Shown: one piece after another, positions 39,907 through 48,953 of the stretch
How positions within the stretch are numbered: the first letter of the stretch is position 1
How the letters are laid out: every line of letters begins with the position of its first letter
Source: Curvibacter lanceolatus ATCC 14669
GTDB taxonomy: Bacteria; Pseudomonadota; Gammaproteobacteria; Burkholderiales; Burkholderiaceae_C
Length of the DNA: 64,000 nucleotides
Direction of reading: 5' to 3'
Assembly: GCF_000381265.1 (NCBI RefSeq)
Contig: NZ_KB906258.1
Location: forward strand, 62,001 to 126,000
Program-made: the position numbers and the translations under genes
The notes under the pieces: generated by a model
Told to the model about the DNA's origin: nothing
Seen by the model: only the letters and a program-made list of their open reading frames with translations
Databases searched by the model: none

Positions 39907-40955
39907 GCAGCGGTTTCCAGGGGTTCTTCGTCCTCACCGGCCAGGGGGGCTGCCGGGCTGTCCGGCAAGCGCTCCATGCGGTCTCCCAGGGCGTCGAAAT
40001 AATCAGCGACAGCGGCCGTTTGGGCGGCGCTGTCTTCCAAGCCGTTGATGCGGGTACGGAAGGCCTCGCCGTCGGGCAGGCCTTTCACGTACCAGCCGAT
40101 GTGCTTGCGGGCCGAGCGCACGCCGGTGAACTCACCATACAGCGCGTAGTGGTCTTGCAGGTGCTCCAGCAGCAGTCGGCGCACCTCGGCCACCAGGGGC
40201 GGGGCCAACAGGGTGCCGGTGCTCAGGTAGTGGCCGATCTCGCGGAAGATCCAGGGGCGGCCTTGCGCGGCGCGCCCGATCATCAGGGCATCGGCCCCGG
40301 TGTAGGCCAGCACCTCGGCCGCCTTGTGCGGGCTGTCGATGTCGCCATTGGCCACCACCGGCACCCGCACCGCGGCCTTGACGGCGGCGATGGTGTCGTA
40401 CTCGGCCCGGCCCTTGTAGCCCTGCTCGCGGGTGCGGCCGTGCACGGTCAGCATCTGGATGCCGGCCGACTCGAAGGCCCGGGCCAGCACCACGGCGTTC
40501 TTGTGCGTCTGGCACCAGCCGGTGCGCATCTTGAGGGTGACCGGCACACGGTGCGGCAGGCAGGCCTGCACCACCGCCTCGGCGATGGACAGGGCCAGGG
40601 CTTCATCCTGCATCAGGGCCGAGCCGGCCCATTTGTTGCACACCTTCTTGGCCGGGCAGCCCATGTTGATGTCGATGACCTGGGCGCCACGCTCGATGTT
40701 GTAGACCGCGGCATCGGCCATCATCTGCGGCTCGGTGCCGGCGATCTGCACGGCGATCGGCTCTTTCTCGCCCTCGTGATTGGCGCGGCGGGACGTCTTC
40801 AGGGAGTTCCACAAATCACGGCGCGAGGTCACCATCTCGCTCACCGCGTAGCCCGCGCCCAGCGATTTGCACAACTGTCGGAAAGGCCGGTCCGTCACCC
40901 CCGCCATGGGGGCGACAAACAGCGTGTTTTCAAGCGACAGGTGTCCGATCTGCAT
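39903..40955 (-). CDS. dusB: tRNA-dihydrouridine synthase DusB
   Basis: 350 aa. FMN enzyme that reduces uridines in the tRNA D-loop. Signature: LFVAPMAGVTDRPFRQLCKS, NMGCPAKKVCNKWAGSALMQ (the GCP.x.CP catalytic Cys), VPVTLKMRTGW, LTVHGRTREQGYKG and MIGRAAQGRPWIF. Start at 40955 (MQIGHLSLENTLFVAPM) is the family N-terminus. First gene of dusB-fis-purH. Confidence 0.97.
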   Translation of the reverse strand: MQIGHLSLENTLFVAPMAGVTDRPFRQLCKSLGAGYAVSEMVTSRRDLWNSLKTSRRANHEGEKEPIAVQIAGTEPQMMADAAVYNIERGAQVIDINMGCPAKKVCNKWAGSALMQDEALALSIAEAVVQACLPHRVPVTLKMRTGWCQTHKNAVVLARAFESAGIQMLTVHGRTREQGYKGRAEYDTIAAVKAAVRVPVVANGDIDSPHKAAEVLAYTGADALMIGRAAQGRPWIFREIGHYLSTGTLLAPPLVAEVRRLLLEHLQDHYALYGEFTGVRSARKHIGWYVKGLPDGEAFRTRINGLEDSAAQTAAVADYFDALGDRMERLPDSPAAPLAGEDEEPLETAA

Positions 40956-41124
40956 GGGGAAAGCAGGGTGGGCGGGTGAGAGGAGGATGGGGGGCCGTCG
41001 GCAACGGCATGCTGAAAAATGAGGCACGATTGTAGCTGCTCAAAATTTCAGCAATTGAAATGAGCGATGCATGAGAGTGCCGGCCGTCGATTTGCTGCAG
41101 GCCGCCCTGCCTATACTGGGGCCC

Positions 41125-41595
41125 ATGCAAGCTTGGCTCGATTCTCTGCTCGCCCTTCTGGCGCTGCCCCAATACGGACTGGGCACGCTGTTTGTGGTGT
41201 CGTTCATCTCGGCCACCTTGCTGCCCCTGGGCTCGGAGCCGGCGCTGTTCGGCCTGCTCAAGCTCAACCCCGAGCTTTTCTGGCCCGCCATCGCCGTGGC
41301 CACCCTGGGCAACACCCTGGGCGGGGCGTTGGATTGGTGGATGGGCTATGGCGCCCACCGGGTGGCCGACCACTACCAACGCTCGCCCCACCACCTGCGC
41401 GTGCTGGGCTGGCTGCAGCGCCTGGGCCCCAAGGCCTGCCTGCTGAGCTGGCTGCCCCTGCTGGGTGACCCGCTGTGCGCCGTGGCCGGCTGGCTGCGCC
41501 TGCCCTTCTGGCCCTGCGTGGGCTGGATGCTGGTGGGCAAGGGCCTGCGCTACCTGACCATGACCACGGTGCTGATGAAACTGTTTCCGGGCTGA
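41125..41595 (+). CDS. YqaA family membrane protein
   Basis: 156 aa. Small DedA-related inner-membrane protein with three to four hydrophobic segments. TLFVVSFISATLLPLGSEPA and TLGNTLGGALDWWMGYGA are the family marks, and LSWLPLLGDPLCAVAGWLRL is the conserved C-terminal stretch. Function unestablished; DedA proteins move membrane lipids. Start at 41125 (MQAWLDSLLALL). It precedes the exosortase pair by 85 bases on the same strand. Confidence 0.9.
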   Translation: MQAWLDSLLALLALPQYGLGTLFVVSFISATLLPLGSEPALFGLLKLNPELFWPAIAVATLGNTLGGALDWWMGYGAHRVADHYQRSPHHLRVLGWLQRLGPKACLLSWLPLLGDPLCAVAGWLRLPFWPCVGWMLVGKGLRYLTMTTVLMKLFPG

Positions 41596-41680
41596 AATGC
41601 AAGCGCCTGCAGAAGCAATCGCCTGGGTTACAGTGCCGGCTTGAACTGAACTCCCTCCCTCCTTCAAGAGCGACCTGTCC

Positions 41681-42205
41681 ATGCTGCGTTTCTTCTCGAT
41701 CTTCCTCGTGCTGTTGGTGGTGCTTTTCGTGGGCGAACTGACCCCACCGGTACAACAGTGGCTGATCGTGCCCTGGACGAGCTTTCTGGCCTCCGCCAGT
41801 GCCTTTCTGGTGCAGGCGGTCGACGCCAACGTGGTCTCTTACGGCAAGGTGCTGCAAAACGCCAAGACGGGCATGGGGGTGTCGATCGAGGCCGGCTGCA
41901 ATGGCGTGGAGGCCTGCCTGATCCTGCTGGCGGCCCTGACGGCCTACCCGGCCCGCTGGCGCTACAAGCTGGTCGGCATCGGCATCGGCTTTGTGGCCAT
42001 CCAGCTGGTGAACCTGGTGCGCATCATCACCTTGTTCTACCTCGCGGGCTGGAACGCCCAGGCTTTTGAATTTGCCCACCTGTACCTGTGGCAGGCCTTG
42101 ATCATGCTGGACGTGGTGGTGGTCTGGCTGGTCTGGATGCGCTGGGTGGCGCGCCAGGACTTCCGCCGCGAACACCTGCAGGCCGACACCGGAGTCGCGG
42201 CATGA
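41681..42205 (+). CDS. xrtH: Exosortase H (IPTLxxWG-CTERM type)
   Basis: 174 aa, about five membrane segments. Exosortases are cysteine transpeptidases in the inner membrane that cut C-terminal sorting signals. The three expected catalytic residues are visible: Cys in EAGCNGVEACLILLAAL, Arg in NLVRIITLFYL and His in FEFAHLYLWQ. The short length and sequence match the XrtH group, whose targets end in an IPTLxxWG signal. The stop overlaps the next gene's start (ATGA). No target with such a C-terminus was found in this window. Confidence 0.9.
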   Translation: MLRFFSIFLVLLVVLFVGELTPPVQQWLIVPWTSFLASASAFLVQAVDANVVSYGKVLQNAKTGMGVSIEAGCNGVEACLILLAALTAYPARWRYKLVGIGIGFVAIQLVNLVRIITLFYLAGWNAQAFEFAHLYLWQALIMLDVVVVWLVWMRWVARQDFRREHLQADTGVAA

Positions 42206-42810
42206 AGCGGGCCTCGCACAGCGTCATCAGCGGTTTTTTTCTGCGCGCCATCCTGTGGCTGGTGCCCTGCCTGGCGCTTTGGTACCTGGGCCGCAACTAC
42301 GTGGCCGTGGCGCCGGCCTGGCTGGCCGAATGGGCCATGAAGGCGGTGTTTCCGTTCTGGGCCCATGGCTCGGAGCTGCACGGCACCCAGCAGGTGCTGC
42401 TGACCGGGCTCACAGTCAAGATGCCCGGCGGCCGCCTGGCCGATGTGGCGCCGGAGGCCAACGTGCTGACCTACGCCTACGGCATTCCGCTGCTCGCGGC
42501 CTTGTTCCTGGCCGTGCGGGCCAAGGGCTGGTGGTGGAAGATCCCGGTGGGCGCCGTCGCCCTGCTGCCCTTTCAGGCCTGGGGGGTGTGCTTCACCTGG
42601 CTGCTGCAGGTGGCGGTGCAGGCCGGCGAGGCCACACGCGCCCAGACCCGGTTTGATGCCTTTGACGTCAACCTGATCGGCGCTGCCTACCAGATCGGCT
42701 TTTTGCTGCTGCCCACGCTGGCGCCCATCCTGATCTGGCTGGCGCTGGACCGGCGCCTGATTCAGCAAGTGCTGGTGGAAGGCGCCTTGAGTGCGGGCGC
42801 CCCGGACTGA
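42202..42810 (+). CDS. Exosortase H-associated membrane protein
   Basis: 202 aa, about four membrane segments (FLRAILWLVPCLALWYLG, GIPLLAALFLAVRA, IPVGAVALLPFQAWGVCFTW and a C-terminal helix). It is translationally coupled to xrtH and matches the exosortase-H-associated protein seen next to xrtH in other Burkholderiales; the biochemical role is unknown. A hydrophilic loop (SELHGTQQVLLTGLTVKMPG) lies between the first two segments, probably in the periplasm. Confidence 0.85.
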   Translation: MKRASHSVISGFFLRAILWLVPCLALWYLGRNYVAVAPAWLAEWAMKAVFPFWAHGSELHGTQQVLLTGLTVKMPGGRLADVAPEANVLTYAYGIPLLAALFLAVRAKGWWWKIPVGAVALLPFQAWGVCFTWLLQVAVQAGEATRAQTRFDAFDVNLIGAAYQIGFLLLPTLAPILIWLALDRRLIQQVLVEGALSAGAPD

Positions 42811-42830
42811 AGGCCCGATCTGACCGCCGC

Positions 42831-43643
42831 TTACTTGGGCAGCAGACTGAGCGTGTCCTTCTGCAGGGACTGGTAGAGCGACAGCATGCGCGTGGCGGCC
42901 GTCTGACGCACCTGCTCCTGCGAGAAGCTGGAGGCCGCCTGGGCCAGGTCGGCATCGCTGAGGCTGGCGTTCGAAGACGCCAAGGCCCCCGACTGCGCAC
43001 TGAGCTGATCGAAATTGGCCTGCAACCCCGACTGGGAGGCGCCCACCCCGGCCTGCTGGTCATTCACCTGCTGCAGTGCCTGGCTGATGGCCTGCATGGC
43101 GCTGGCCTGCCCGCTGCTGCTGGTGAGATCGACGCTGCCCAGCCCCAAGGCGTTGGCCGACACGCTGCCCAGGCTCAGGCTTTGCGTGTCGCCCGCATTC
43201 GGCCCCGTCTGCAGGCTGGCGCTGAAGCTGCCGTCCAGCAGGTTCTGGCCATTGAACTGGGTGTTGCCCGAAATCTGATTCAGGTTCTGGGTGAGCTGGC
43301 TGGCCTGCGACTGCAGGGCCTGCCGGTCGCTGGCCGACAGGCTGCCATTGCCCGCCTGCACCGCCAGATCGTTGAGTTGCTGCAGGTTCGAGCTGACCTC
43401 ACCCAAGGCCCCCGAAGCCGTTTGCAAAAGAGAGCTGCCATCCTGCAAGCCCTGCATGGCCACGGCTGTGCTGGACAGCTGTACGCTGAACGAACTGGAC
43501 TGGGCCAGGCCCGCCGCGTTGTCCAGCGCCGAGTTGATCGCCCGACCTGACGACAGCTTCTGTCCCAAAGACTGCAGTCGCGTGAGCGAGGCAGACTGGG
43601 CTGCGAGCAAGCCGTTGGGGGTGGAAGAGTTGATGGCGTTCAT
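42831..43643 (-). CDS. Orphan flagellin
   Basis: 270 aa. The flagellin N-domain is clear (LTRLQSLGQKLSSGRAINSA, then LDNAAGLAQSSSF; SSNLQQLNDLAVQAGNGSLS) and the C-domain ends QTAATRMLSLYQSLQKDTLS plus LLPK, matching the coiled D0 region. The central variable part is short and Ser/Gln/Ala-rich. No hook, export or motor gene is near, so it is an isolated flagellin paralogue. The nearby glycosyltransferase gene (43764) could conceivably modify it. A GATAA-type sigma28 -10 element lies 40 bases upstream. Confidence 0.9.
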   Translation of the reverse strand: MNAINSSTPNGLLAAQSASLTRLQSLGQKLSSGRAINSALDNAAGLAQSSSFSVQLSSTAVAMQGLQDGSSLLQTASGALGEVSSNLQQLNDLAVQAGNGSLSASDRQALQSQASQLTQNLNQISGNTQFNGQNLLDGSFSASLQTGPNAGDTQSLSLGSVSANALGLGSVDLTSSSGQASAMQAISQALQQVNDQQAGVGASQSGLQANFDQLSAQSGALASSNASLSDADLAQAASSFSQEQVRQTAATRMLSLYQSLQKDTLSLLPK

Positions 43644-43681
43644 GGCGACCTCGCAAAGGACAGCCGGTTGATTTGCCCGAA

Positions 43682-43689
43682 TTATCGGA
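43682..43689 (-). promoter_or_regulatory. Candidate sigma28 (FliA) -10 element upstream of the flagellin
   Basis: On the minus strand the bases read TCCGATAA, seven of eight positions of the FliA -10 consensus GCCGATAA, about 40 bases before the ATG. No good TAAA -35 is visible at the usual 15-base spacing, so the call is tentative. Confidence 0.45.
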
Positions 43690-43763
43690 CTTTGCCCCTC
43701 AAAACACCACCCAAGCGAAAAAAGCCGCCCCCGGCCCTTTCCCGCGCCGCGCCGCGCCTCGCC

Positions 43764-44558
43764 TCAAGCCATACACCGGTTCAGTACCTTGAGCGCCAGA
43801 AACTCCATGGGCCCACGCTGGCGACGGTAATGCGCCTGCGACAGGCGATAGGCTTCCAGCATCTGGGCCTGAGTCGATTGACTGATCAGACTGGGCCCAC
43901 CAACCCGGCGCGCCACGATCGCCTGGCCCAGGTTCAGGAACCCGGCGTGGCGCACCACACGCATGCACAGGTCGATGTCCTCATACACCGCCATGTCGGT
44001 GAGAAAGCCGCCGGTGGCCAAAAACGCATCGCGCCGCAGCACAAAAGTGCTGCACACCACCAAGGCATGCCCGAACAACAGCCGTGCCGTCACCGCCCAG
44101 CGCGAACCATGCCGGGCCAGAAAACGGGCCGCCGCGTCGAAATAGACCCGCTCCTCCTCGACCCGGGTGGATACCGCGCCAAACGGCCGCGGCAAACCGA
44201 TCGCCACCCCACAGCCTGCACCATCCAGGCGCCTGCAGGCCTCTGCCAGGGCCTCGGGCAGGGCGTGATCGTCGTCGTCGAGGAAATACAGCAGCCGCCC
44301 CCGGGCGATTTGTGCCCCGAGGTTGCGCAACACGGCCGGACGCCCACCGCTCGGAGGCTGCTGCTGCAGGTACTGCACCCGAGGGTCCCCCAGGGCCTGC
44401 ACCACAGCCTGAGCCCCGCCTTCGGGGCTGTCGTCGATGACCAGCACCTCCAATGCCAGCCCAGGCACCGCCAGGGCACTTTGCAAGGCCTCCAGCAGCA
44501 ACGCCTCGCGACGGAACGTGGGGATGATGATGGAGAGGTCAGGCACGGGGAGGGTCAT
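43764..44558 (-). CDS. Family 2 glycosyltransferase
   Basis: 264 aa. GT-A fold: LSIIIPTFRREALLLEALQS, nucleotide-binding LVIDDSPEGG and the metal-binding YFLDDDDHALP. EDIDLCMRVVRHAG is the usual acceptor-side Glu-Asp motif. Acts on an unknown sugar donor and acceptor, cytoplasmic. It sits downstream of the flagellin's promoter region, on the same strand and 120 bases upstream of the flagellin start, so they could share transcription. No polysaccharide gene cluster is nearby. Confidence 0.88.
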   Translation of the reverse strand: MTLPVPDLSIIIPTFRREALLLEALQSALAVPGLALEVLVIDDSPEGGAQAVVQALGDPRVQYLQQQPPSGGRPAVLRNLGAQIARGRLLYFLDDDDHALPEALAEACRRLDGAGCGVAIGLPRPFGAVSTRVEEERVYFDAAARFLARHGSRWAVTARLLFGHALVVCSTFVLRRDAFLATGGFLTDMAVYEDIDLCMRVVRHAGFLNLGQAIVARRVGGPSLISQSTQAQMLEAYRLSQAHYRRQRGPMEFLALKVLNRCMA

Positions 44559-44640
44559 GGCGTGGACAGAACAGACATGGAACCAAGAATGCCATGCCAG
44601 CGGCTGGTTTCACGAAGCCAGCCATTCAGGCTTTCCCTGA

Positions 44641-44671
44641 AAACAACAAAGCCGCACCAGGGTGCGGCTTG
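44641..44671 (-). terminator. Rho-independent terminator after ychF
   Basis: GCCGCACC and GGTGCGGC form an 8 bp stem with a 2-base gap (extended by AA/TT), followed on the minus strand by TTTGTTGTTTT. It lies 22 bases past the ychF stop. Confidence 0.82.
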
Positions 44672-44693
44672 GCAGTGGGCTCAGGGGCCAGGG

Positions 44694-45788
44694 TCAGACG
44701 TTGAACAGGAAGTTCATCACGTCGCCATCCTTGACCACGTATTCCTTGCCTTCGGCGCGCATCTTGCCGGCATCCTTGGCACCCTGCTCGCCCTTGAAGG
44801 CGATGAAGTCTTCAAACGCGATGGTCTGGGCACGGATGAAGCCGCGCTCGAAATCGCCGTGGATCACGCCAGCGGCCTGGGGAGCGGTGTCGCCGACATG
44901 GATGGTCCAGGCGCGCACTTCCTTGACGCCCGCGGTGAAGTAGGTCTGCAGACCCAGCAGCTTGAAGCCGGCGCGGATCAGGCGGTTCAGGCCCGGTTCG
45001 TCCTGGCCCAGCTCGGCCAGGAACATGGCGCGGTCTTCGTCGCTCATGTCGGCCATGTCGGCCTCCATCTTGGCGCAGATGGCCACCACAGGGGCGTTCT
45101 GGCCGGCGGCGTACTCCTTCAGGCGCTCCAGCAGGGGGTTGTTGTCAAAGCCGTCTTCGCTGACGTTGCCCACGAACATGGCCGGCTTGGCGGTGATCAG
45201 GCACAGGGGTTTGATCACCAGCAGGTCTTCCTTGCTCAGGTCCAGGGTGCGCACCGGCTTGCCCTCGTCGAGGGTGGCCTGTACGCGGGTCAGCACCTGC
45301 ACCAGCTTGGCGGCTTCCTTGTCGTTGCCCGACTTGGCGGCCTTGATCGAGCGCTGCAGGGTCTTCTCGACCGTGCCCAGGTCGGCCAGGCAGAGCTCGG
45401 TCTGGATGACTTCGATGTCGGCGATCGGGTCGACGCGGCCGGCCACGTGGATCACGTTGTCGTCTTCAAAGCAGCGCACCACGTTGACGATGGCGTCGGT
45501 TTCGCGGATGTGGGCCAAAAACTGGTTGCCCAGGCCTTCACCCTGGCTGGCACCGGCCACCAGGCCGGCGATGTCGACAAACTCGACGATGGCCGGGACG
45601 ATCCGCTCGGGGGTGATGATTTGGGCCAGCTGGTCCAGACGCGGATCCGGCACCTCAACCGTGCCCACATTGGGCTCGATGGTGCAGAAGGGGTAGTTCT
45701 CGGCCGCGATGCCGGCCTTGGTCAGGGCGTTGAAAAGAGTGGACTTGCCGACGTTGGGCAGGCCCACGATGCCGCATTTGAGGCTCAT
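44694..45788 (-). CDS. ychF: Redox-regulated ATPase YchF
   Basis: 364 aa. OBG-family P-loop protein that prefers ATP, binds ribosomes and affects the response to oxidative stress. G1 [40 protein letters not shown] (G3), and the NxxE in place of the GTP-specific NKxD. The TGS domain ends the protein ([10 protein letters not shown]). Start at 45788 ([14 protein letters not shown]). Its own terminator follows. Confidence 0.96.
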   Translation of the reverse strand: MSLKCGIVGLPNVGKSTLFNALTKAGIAAENYPFCTIEPNVGTVEVPDPRLDQLAQIITPERIVPAIVEFVDIAGLVAGASQGEGLGNQFLAHIRETDAIVNVVRCFEDDNVIHVAGRVDPIADIEVIQTELCLADLGTVEKTLQRSIKAAKSGNDKEAAKLVQVLTRVQATLDEGKPVRTLDLSKEDLLVIKPLCLITAKPAMFVGNVSEDGFDNNPLLERLKEYAAGQNAPVVAICAKMEADMADMSDEDRAMFLAELGQDEPGLNRLIRAGFKLLGLQTYFTAGVKEVRAWTIHVGDTAPQAAGVIHGDFERGFIRAQTIAFEDFIAFKGEQGAKDAGKMRAEGKEYVVKDGDVMNFLFNV

Positions 45789-45932
45789 GGAGGTTGCTTT
45801 CTTGGTGATGGTTCCCTGGCACGGCGGTGCGACCGACAGGGCCACGCGCGAATCCGGCCCGCTGCGACCGGATCCATCGACCGCTGGCCTTGCCCGGGGA
45901 AATTGGCGCTGATTGTACTGATCAGCGCCGGC

Positions 45933-46808
45933 TCAATCGAAGCGGTAGCGCCCCTGCACCACCTGCCCGACGCGCAACACGCGCTCAGCGCCTTCGATCA
46001 CGATGGCGTTCATGCCGAAGGTGATGCCGCCGCCCACGCGCTCATCCCGGCGGAAGGTGCGCAAGGTGTCGCCCACTTCGGGGCTGCTGCTGGCGGTGGC
46101 GGGGTCGATGTCGGGGATGGGGCAGCGGGTGCAAGGCTTGACCGGGCGCAGCACGACGGCGCCGTCGTCGGCCCGGATCACGATGTCTTCCAGGCGGTCT
46201 TCGTCAAAGGACTCGACCCCGGCCAGCACCACGTTGGCGCGAAAGCGCTCCACGCCGACCGGCGCATGGCCGGCCTGGCCCAGGCGCTGGTTGAGTTCGT
46301 CCACCGAGGCCTCGCTGCAGACCAGCACGGGAAAGCCGTCACTGAACTGGTTGGGGGCCTCAAGGCCCGACGTCCACTGCAGGCTGGACAGGCGGCGTTG
46401 CTCGGGGTCAAAGCGCACCAGTCGCAGGGGGCGCCCCAGAAAGTCGCTGAACCACTGGGCGGCCAGGTTGCCCATGTCGTAGGCCTTGACGGTGTCTTTC
46501 CAGACCTGCGCGGTGCAAGGGCCCTCGACGCCATCGATGGCCAGGTGCAGGGCCAGCATGCCCGGGGCGCGCAGCACCATCTCGTAGGTCTTGAGCTGGG
46601 GGCGGATCAGCGCCATGCGCGGCAGCTCGCGCTGGCTCACGAACATGCCTTCAGGGTCGACCACCATCCAGGCCCGGTCCAGGTCCAGACCGGTGTCGGT
46701 CAGCACCGCCTCCTGCACCTCGACGGCGGCACAGGATTTGATGGGGTGCACAAACAGGCGCGCCACCGTGCCTTGAACGTCGAAATCAGCCTCTGGGTCC
46801 CATGTCAT
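45933..46808 (-). CDS. MOSC domain protein, YcbX/mARC-like
   Basis: 291 aa. N-terminal MOSC beta-barrel (LFVHPIKSCAAVEVQEAVLT) and C-terminal MOSC domain. The Mo-binding cysteine is in LRPVKPCTRCPIPDIDPATA; such enzymes reduce N-hydroxylated compounds with a molybdenum cofactor. No 2Fe-2S ferredoxin domain is fused, unlike E. coli YcbX. Start at 46808 is the first ATG of the domain. It is separated from the UbiH-like gene by a divergent 116-base gap. Confidence 0.9.
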   Translation of the reverse strand: MTWDPEADFDVQGTVARLFVHPIKSCAAVEVQEAVLTDTGLDLDRAWMVVDPEGMFVSQRELPRMALIRPQLKTYEMVLRAPGMLALHLAIDGVEGPCTAQVWKDTVKAYDMGNLAAQWFSDFLGRPLRLVRFDPEQRRLSSLQWTSGLEAPNQFSDGFPVLVCSEASVDELNQRLGQAGHAPVGVERFRANVVLAGVESFDEDRLEDIVIRADDGAVVLRPVKPCTRCPIPDIDPATASSSPEVGDTLRTFRRDERVGGGITFGMNAIVIEGAERVLRVGQVVQGRYRFD

Positions 46809-46924
46809 GTCCTGCTCACTCCTGCATCACATCCATTCATGTCGGCACAAACACCCCTGCAAGGCCGAATGGCGCTTGCGCAAGGTCAGGGCGCGATTGT
46901 GCCTGCCTCCTACAATCAGACCCC

Positions 46925-48070
46925 ATGACGCAAGCCTTTGATGTGTGTATCCGTGGTGCCGGCGTGGTCGGCCAGACCCTCGCCCTGTTGCTGGCCCGTG
47001 AACGCCTGCGGGTGGCCCTGGTGACCCCGCCCCGCCCCGCCCAGACCGCCCCCCCCGCCCTGGATGTGCGTGCCTATGCGCTGAACAACGCATCGCAGCA
47101 ATTGCTGGACTCGCTGCGTTGCTGGCCGGAGGGCGATGCCGTCACGGCGGTCACCGGCATGCAGGTGCTGGGCGATCAAGGCGGTGAGGTGGTGTTCTCG
47201 GCCCGTGAGCAGAACACCCCGGCGCTGACCTGGATCGTCGATGTGCCTGCGCTGGAGGCCCGGCTGACCGAGGCGGTGCGTTACCAGCCCCAGATCGAAC
47301 GGGTTGACAGCCCGCGCGATGCCGCCCTGACGGTGGTCTGCGAAGGCCGCGCCAGCCGCACCCGCGAAGAATTCGGTGTGCAGTACGAGACCACCCCCTA
47401 CCCGCATACCGCCATTGCCGCCCGCCTGCAGGCCAACGAGCCCCACGGGCAACTGGCGCGCCAGTGGTTTCTGCCCGGTCAGGTGATGGCTTTTTTGCCT
47501 TTGGGTGGCGATCAAGGGAACTCCATCGCGCTGGTGTGGTCTGTGCCTCATGCCGAGGTTGCCGAACTGATGTCCCTGCCCCCCCAAGAATTTGCCGATC
47601 GCGTGGCCGCCCAGGCCGGCTGGCCTGCGGGCTCGCTGAGCCTGAGCAGCGAGCGCGCCAGCTGGTCGCTGCAGCAGTCGCGGGCCGACCGCTGGGTGGG
47701 TGCCATGCCCGGCCAGCCCCCGGCTGGCCAGGTGCGCAGCTTTGCCTTGGCCGGGGACGCGGCCCATGCGGTGCACCCGCTGGCTGGCCAGGGCCTGAAC
47801 CTGGGCCTGGGCGATGTCGAAGCCCTGGCCCGCGTGCTGCGCGAGCGTGACTACTGGCGCAGCGTGGGCGACCCCAAGCTGTTGCGCCGCTACGAGCGCG
47901 AGCGCAAGGCCGGCATCTGGGCCCTGGGCCTGGCCAGCGACGGGCTGCAAAGGCTGTTCGACCACACCTTGCCCACCGTGCAGAACGCCCGCAACTGGGG
48001 CATGAACCAGTTCAACCGCAGCGGCCCCCTCAAGAGCTGGGTGACCCGCCTGGCCATGGGCCTGGCCTGA
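46925..48070 (+). CDS. UbiH/UbiF-family FAD-dependent hydroxylase
   Basis: 381 aa. Class A flavoprotein monooxygenase: FAD site CIRGAGVVGQTLALLLARER, and the DG motif LAGDAAHAVHPLAGQGLNLG that binds the flavin and the NAD(P)H-linking part. Probably hydroxylates a ring position of the ubiquinone precursor, though the exact member (UbiH, UbiF, UbiI or Coq6-like) is not decided by sequence. Start at 46925 (MTQAFDVCIRG) has no strong ribosome site, but no better one exists. It is followed by dsbC after 46 bases. Confidence 0.92.
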   Translation: MTQAFDVCIRGAGVVGQTLALLLARERLRVALVTPPRPAQTAPPALDVRAYALNNASQQLLDSLRCWPEGDAVTAVTGMQVLGDQGGEVVFSAREQNTPALTWIVDVPALEARLTEAVRYQPQIERVDSPRDAALTVVCEGRASRTREEFGVQYETTPYPHTAIAARLQANEPHGQLARQWFLPGQVMAFLPLGGDQGNSIALVWSVPHAEVAELMSLPPQEFADRVAAQAGWPAGSLSLSSERASWSLQQSRADRWVGAMPGQPPAGQVRSFALAGDAAHAVHPLAGQGLNLGLGDVEALARVLRERDYWRSVGDPKLLRRYERERKAGIWALGLASDGLQRLFDHTLPTVQNARNWGMNQFNRSGPLKSWVTRLAMGLA

Positions 48071-48116
48071 TCCCGGCCCTTTTTCACCTTTTGCCCCCAC
48101 ACCCCGACCCCACACC

Positions 48117-48845
48117 ATGAAAACAGCCCTGATTCCCCGCCTGCTGCTGGCGGCATTGCCCCTGCTCAGCCTGGGGGCCATCGCCCAGGAGGCGGTGATC
48201 AAAAAGGCCTTGGCGGCCCGCATTCCGCAATTGCAGAACATCGACGAAGTGCGCAAGACGCCCATGAACGGCCTCTACGAGGTGCGCGTGGGCAATGACC
48301 TGTTCTACACCGACGCCAAGGGCAACTACCTGATCCAGGGCGAACTGATCGACACCGCCCAGCAACGCAACCTGACGGAAGAACGCGTGGCCAAGATCAC
48401 CGCGGTCGACTTCAGCACCCTGCCCATGGGGGACGCGTTCACCATCGTGCGTGGCAATGGCCAGCGCAAGATCGCCGTCTTCGAAGACCCCAACTGCGGC
48501 TACTGCAAGCGCTTCGAGAAAGACCTGTCCAAAGTGGACAACGTGACGGTCTACATGTTCCTGTACCCCATCCTGGGCCCGGACTCGGCCGACAAGGCGC
48601 GCAACCACTGGTGCGCCAAGGACAAGAGCGGCGTCTGGCTGGACTGGATGGTGCGCGAGAAGGCGGCCCCCAACGCCAGTTGCGACGTGGCGGCCATCGC
48701 CCGCAACGTGGAATTCGGGCGCAAGTACAAGATCACCGGCACGCCCACCATCATCTTCTCGGACGGCAGCCGCGTGCCCGGCGCGCTCAACACCCAGCAG
48801 ATCGAGCAGCGCATCGCGCAGGCGGCCAGCCCCAGCAAAGAGTGA
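48117..48845 (+). CDS. dsbC: Periplasmic disulfide isomerase DsbC
   Basis: 242 aa. A signal peptide (LLLAALPLLSLGAIA) ends near AQEAVIKK. An N-terminal dimerisation domain (VRVGNDLFYTDAKGNYLIQG) is followed by the thioredoxin fold with the redox motif CGYC in FEDPNCGYCKRF and a cis-Pro in TGTPTIIFSDGS. Corrects wrong disulfides in the periplasm with electrons from DsbD. It closely follows the UbiH-like gene, so co-transcription is likely. Confidence 0.95.
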   Translation: MKTALIPRLLLAALPLLSLGAIAQEAVIKKALAARIPQLQNIDEVRKTPMNGLYEVRVGNDLFYTDAKGNYLIQGELIDTAQQRNLTEERVAKITAVDFSTLPMGDAFTIVRGNGQRKIAVFEDPNCGYCKRFEKDLSKVDNVTVYMFLYPILGPDSADKARNHWCAKDKSGVWLDWMVREKAAPNASCDVAAIARNVEFGRKYKITGTPTIIFSDGSRVPGALNTQQIEQRIAQAASPSKE

Positions 48846-48953
48846 TCTGGCGGACCGCCGGTACAGCCTGAGTGCGTCGTTCACGCCACACTCGGCCCAC
48901 TGGATTGCCCTGGCCCGCGGCTGGGGCTCGCAAACCCGGCCACAATCCGGGGC

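Noticed and set aside
41045-41061. ATTTCA/TGAAAT inverted repeat between dusB and the YqaA gene
   Set aside because: Short arms in an AT-rich gap; could be an operator but could easily be chance.
41681-43643. Flagellin as the substrate of exosortase H
   Set aside because: Its C-terminus ends in a normal flagellin D0 helix, not in an IPTLxxWG signal with a membrane segment.
43668-46928. Open frame of over 1000 codons on the plus strand across the glycosyltransferase, ychF and MOSC genes
   Set aside because: It spans three recognisable genes on the other strand and has low-complexity composition typical of antisense frames.
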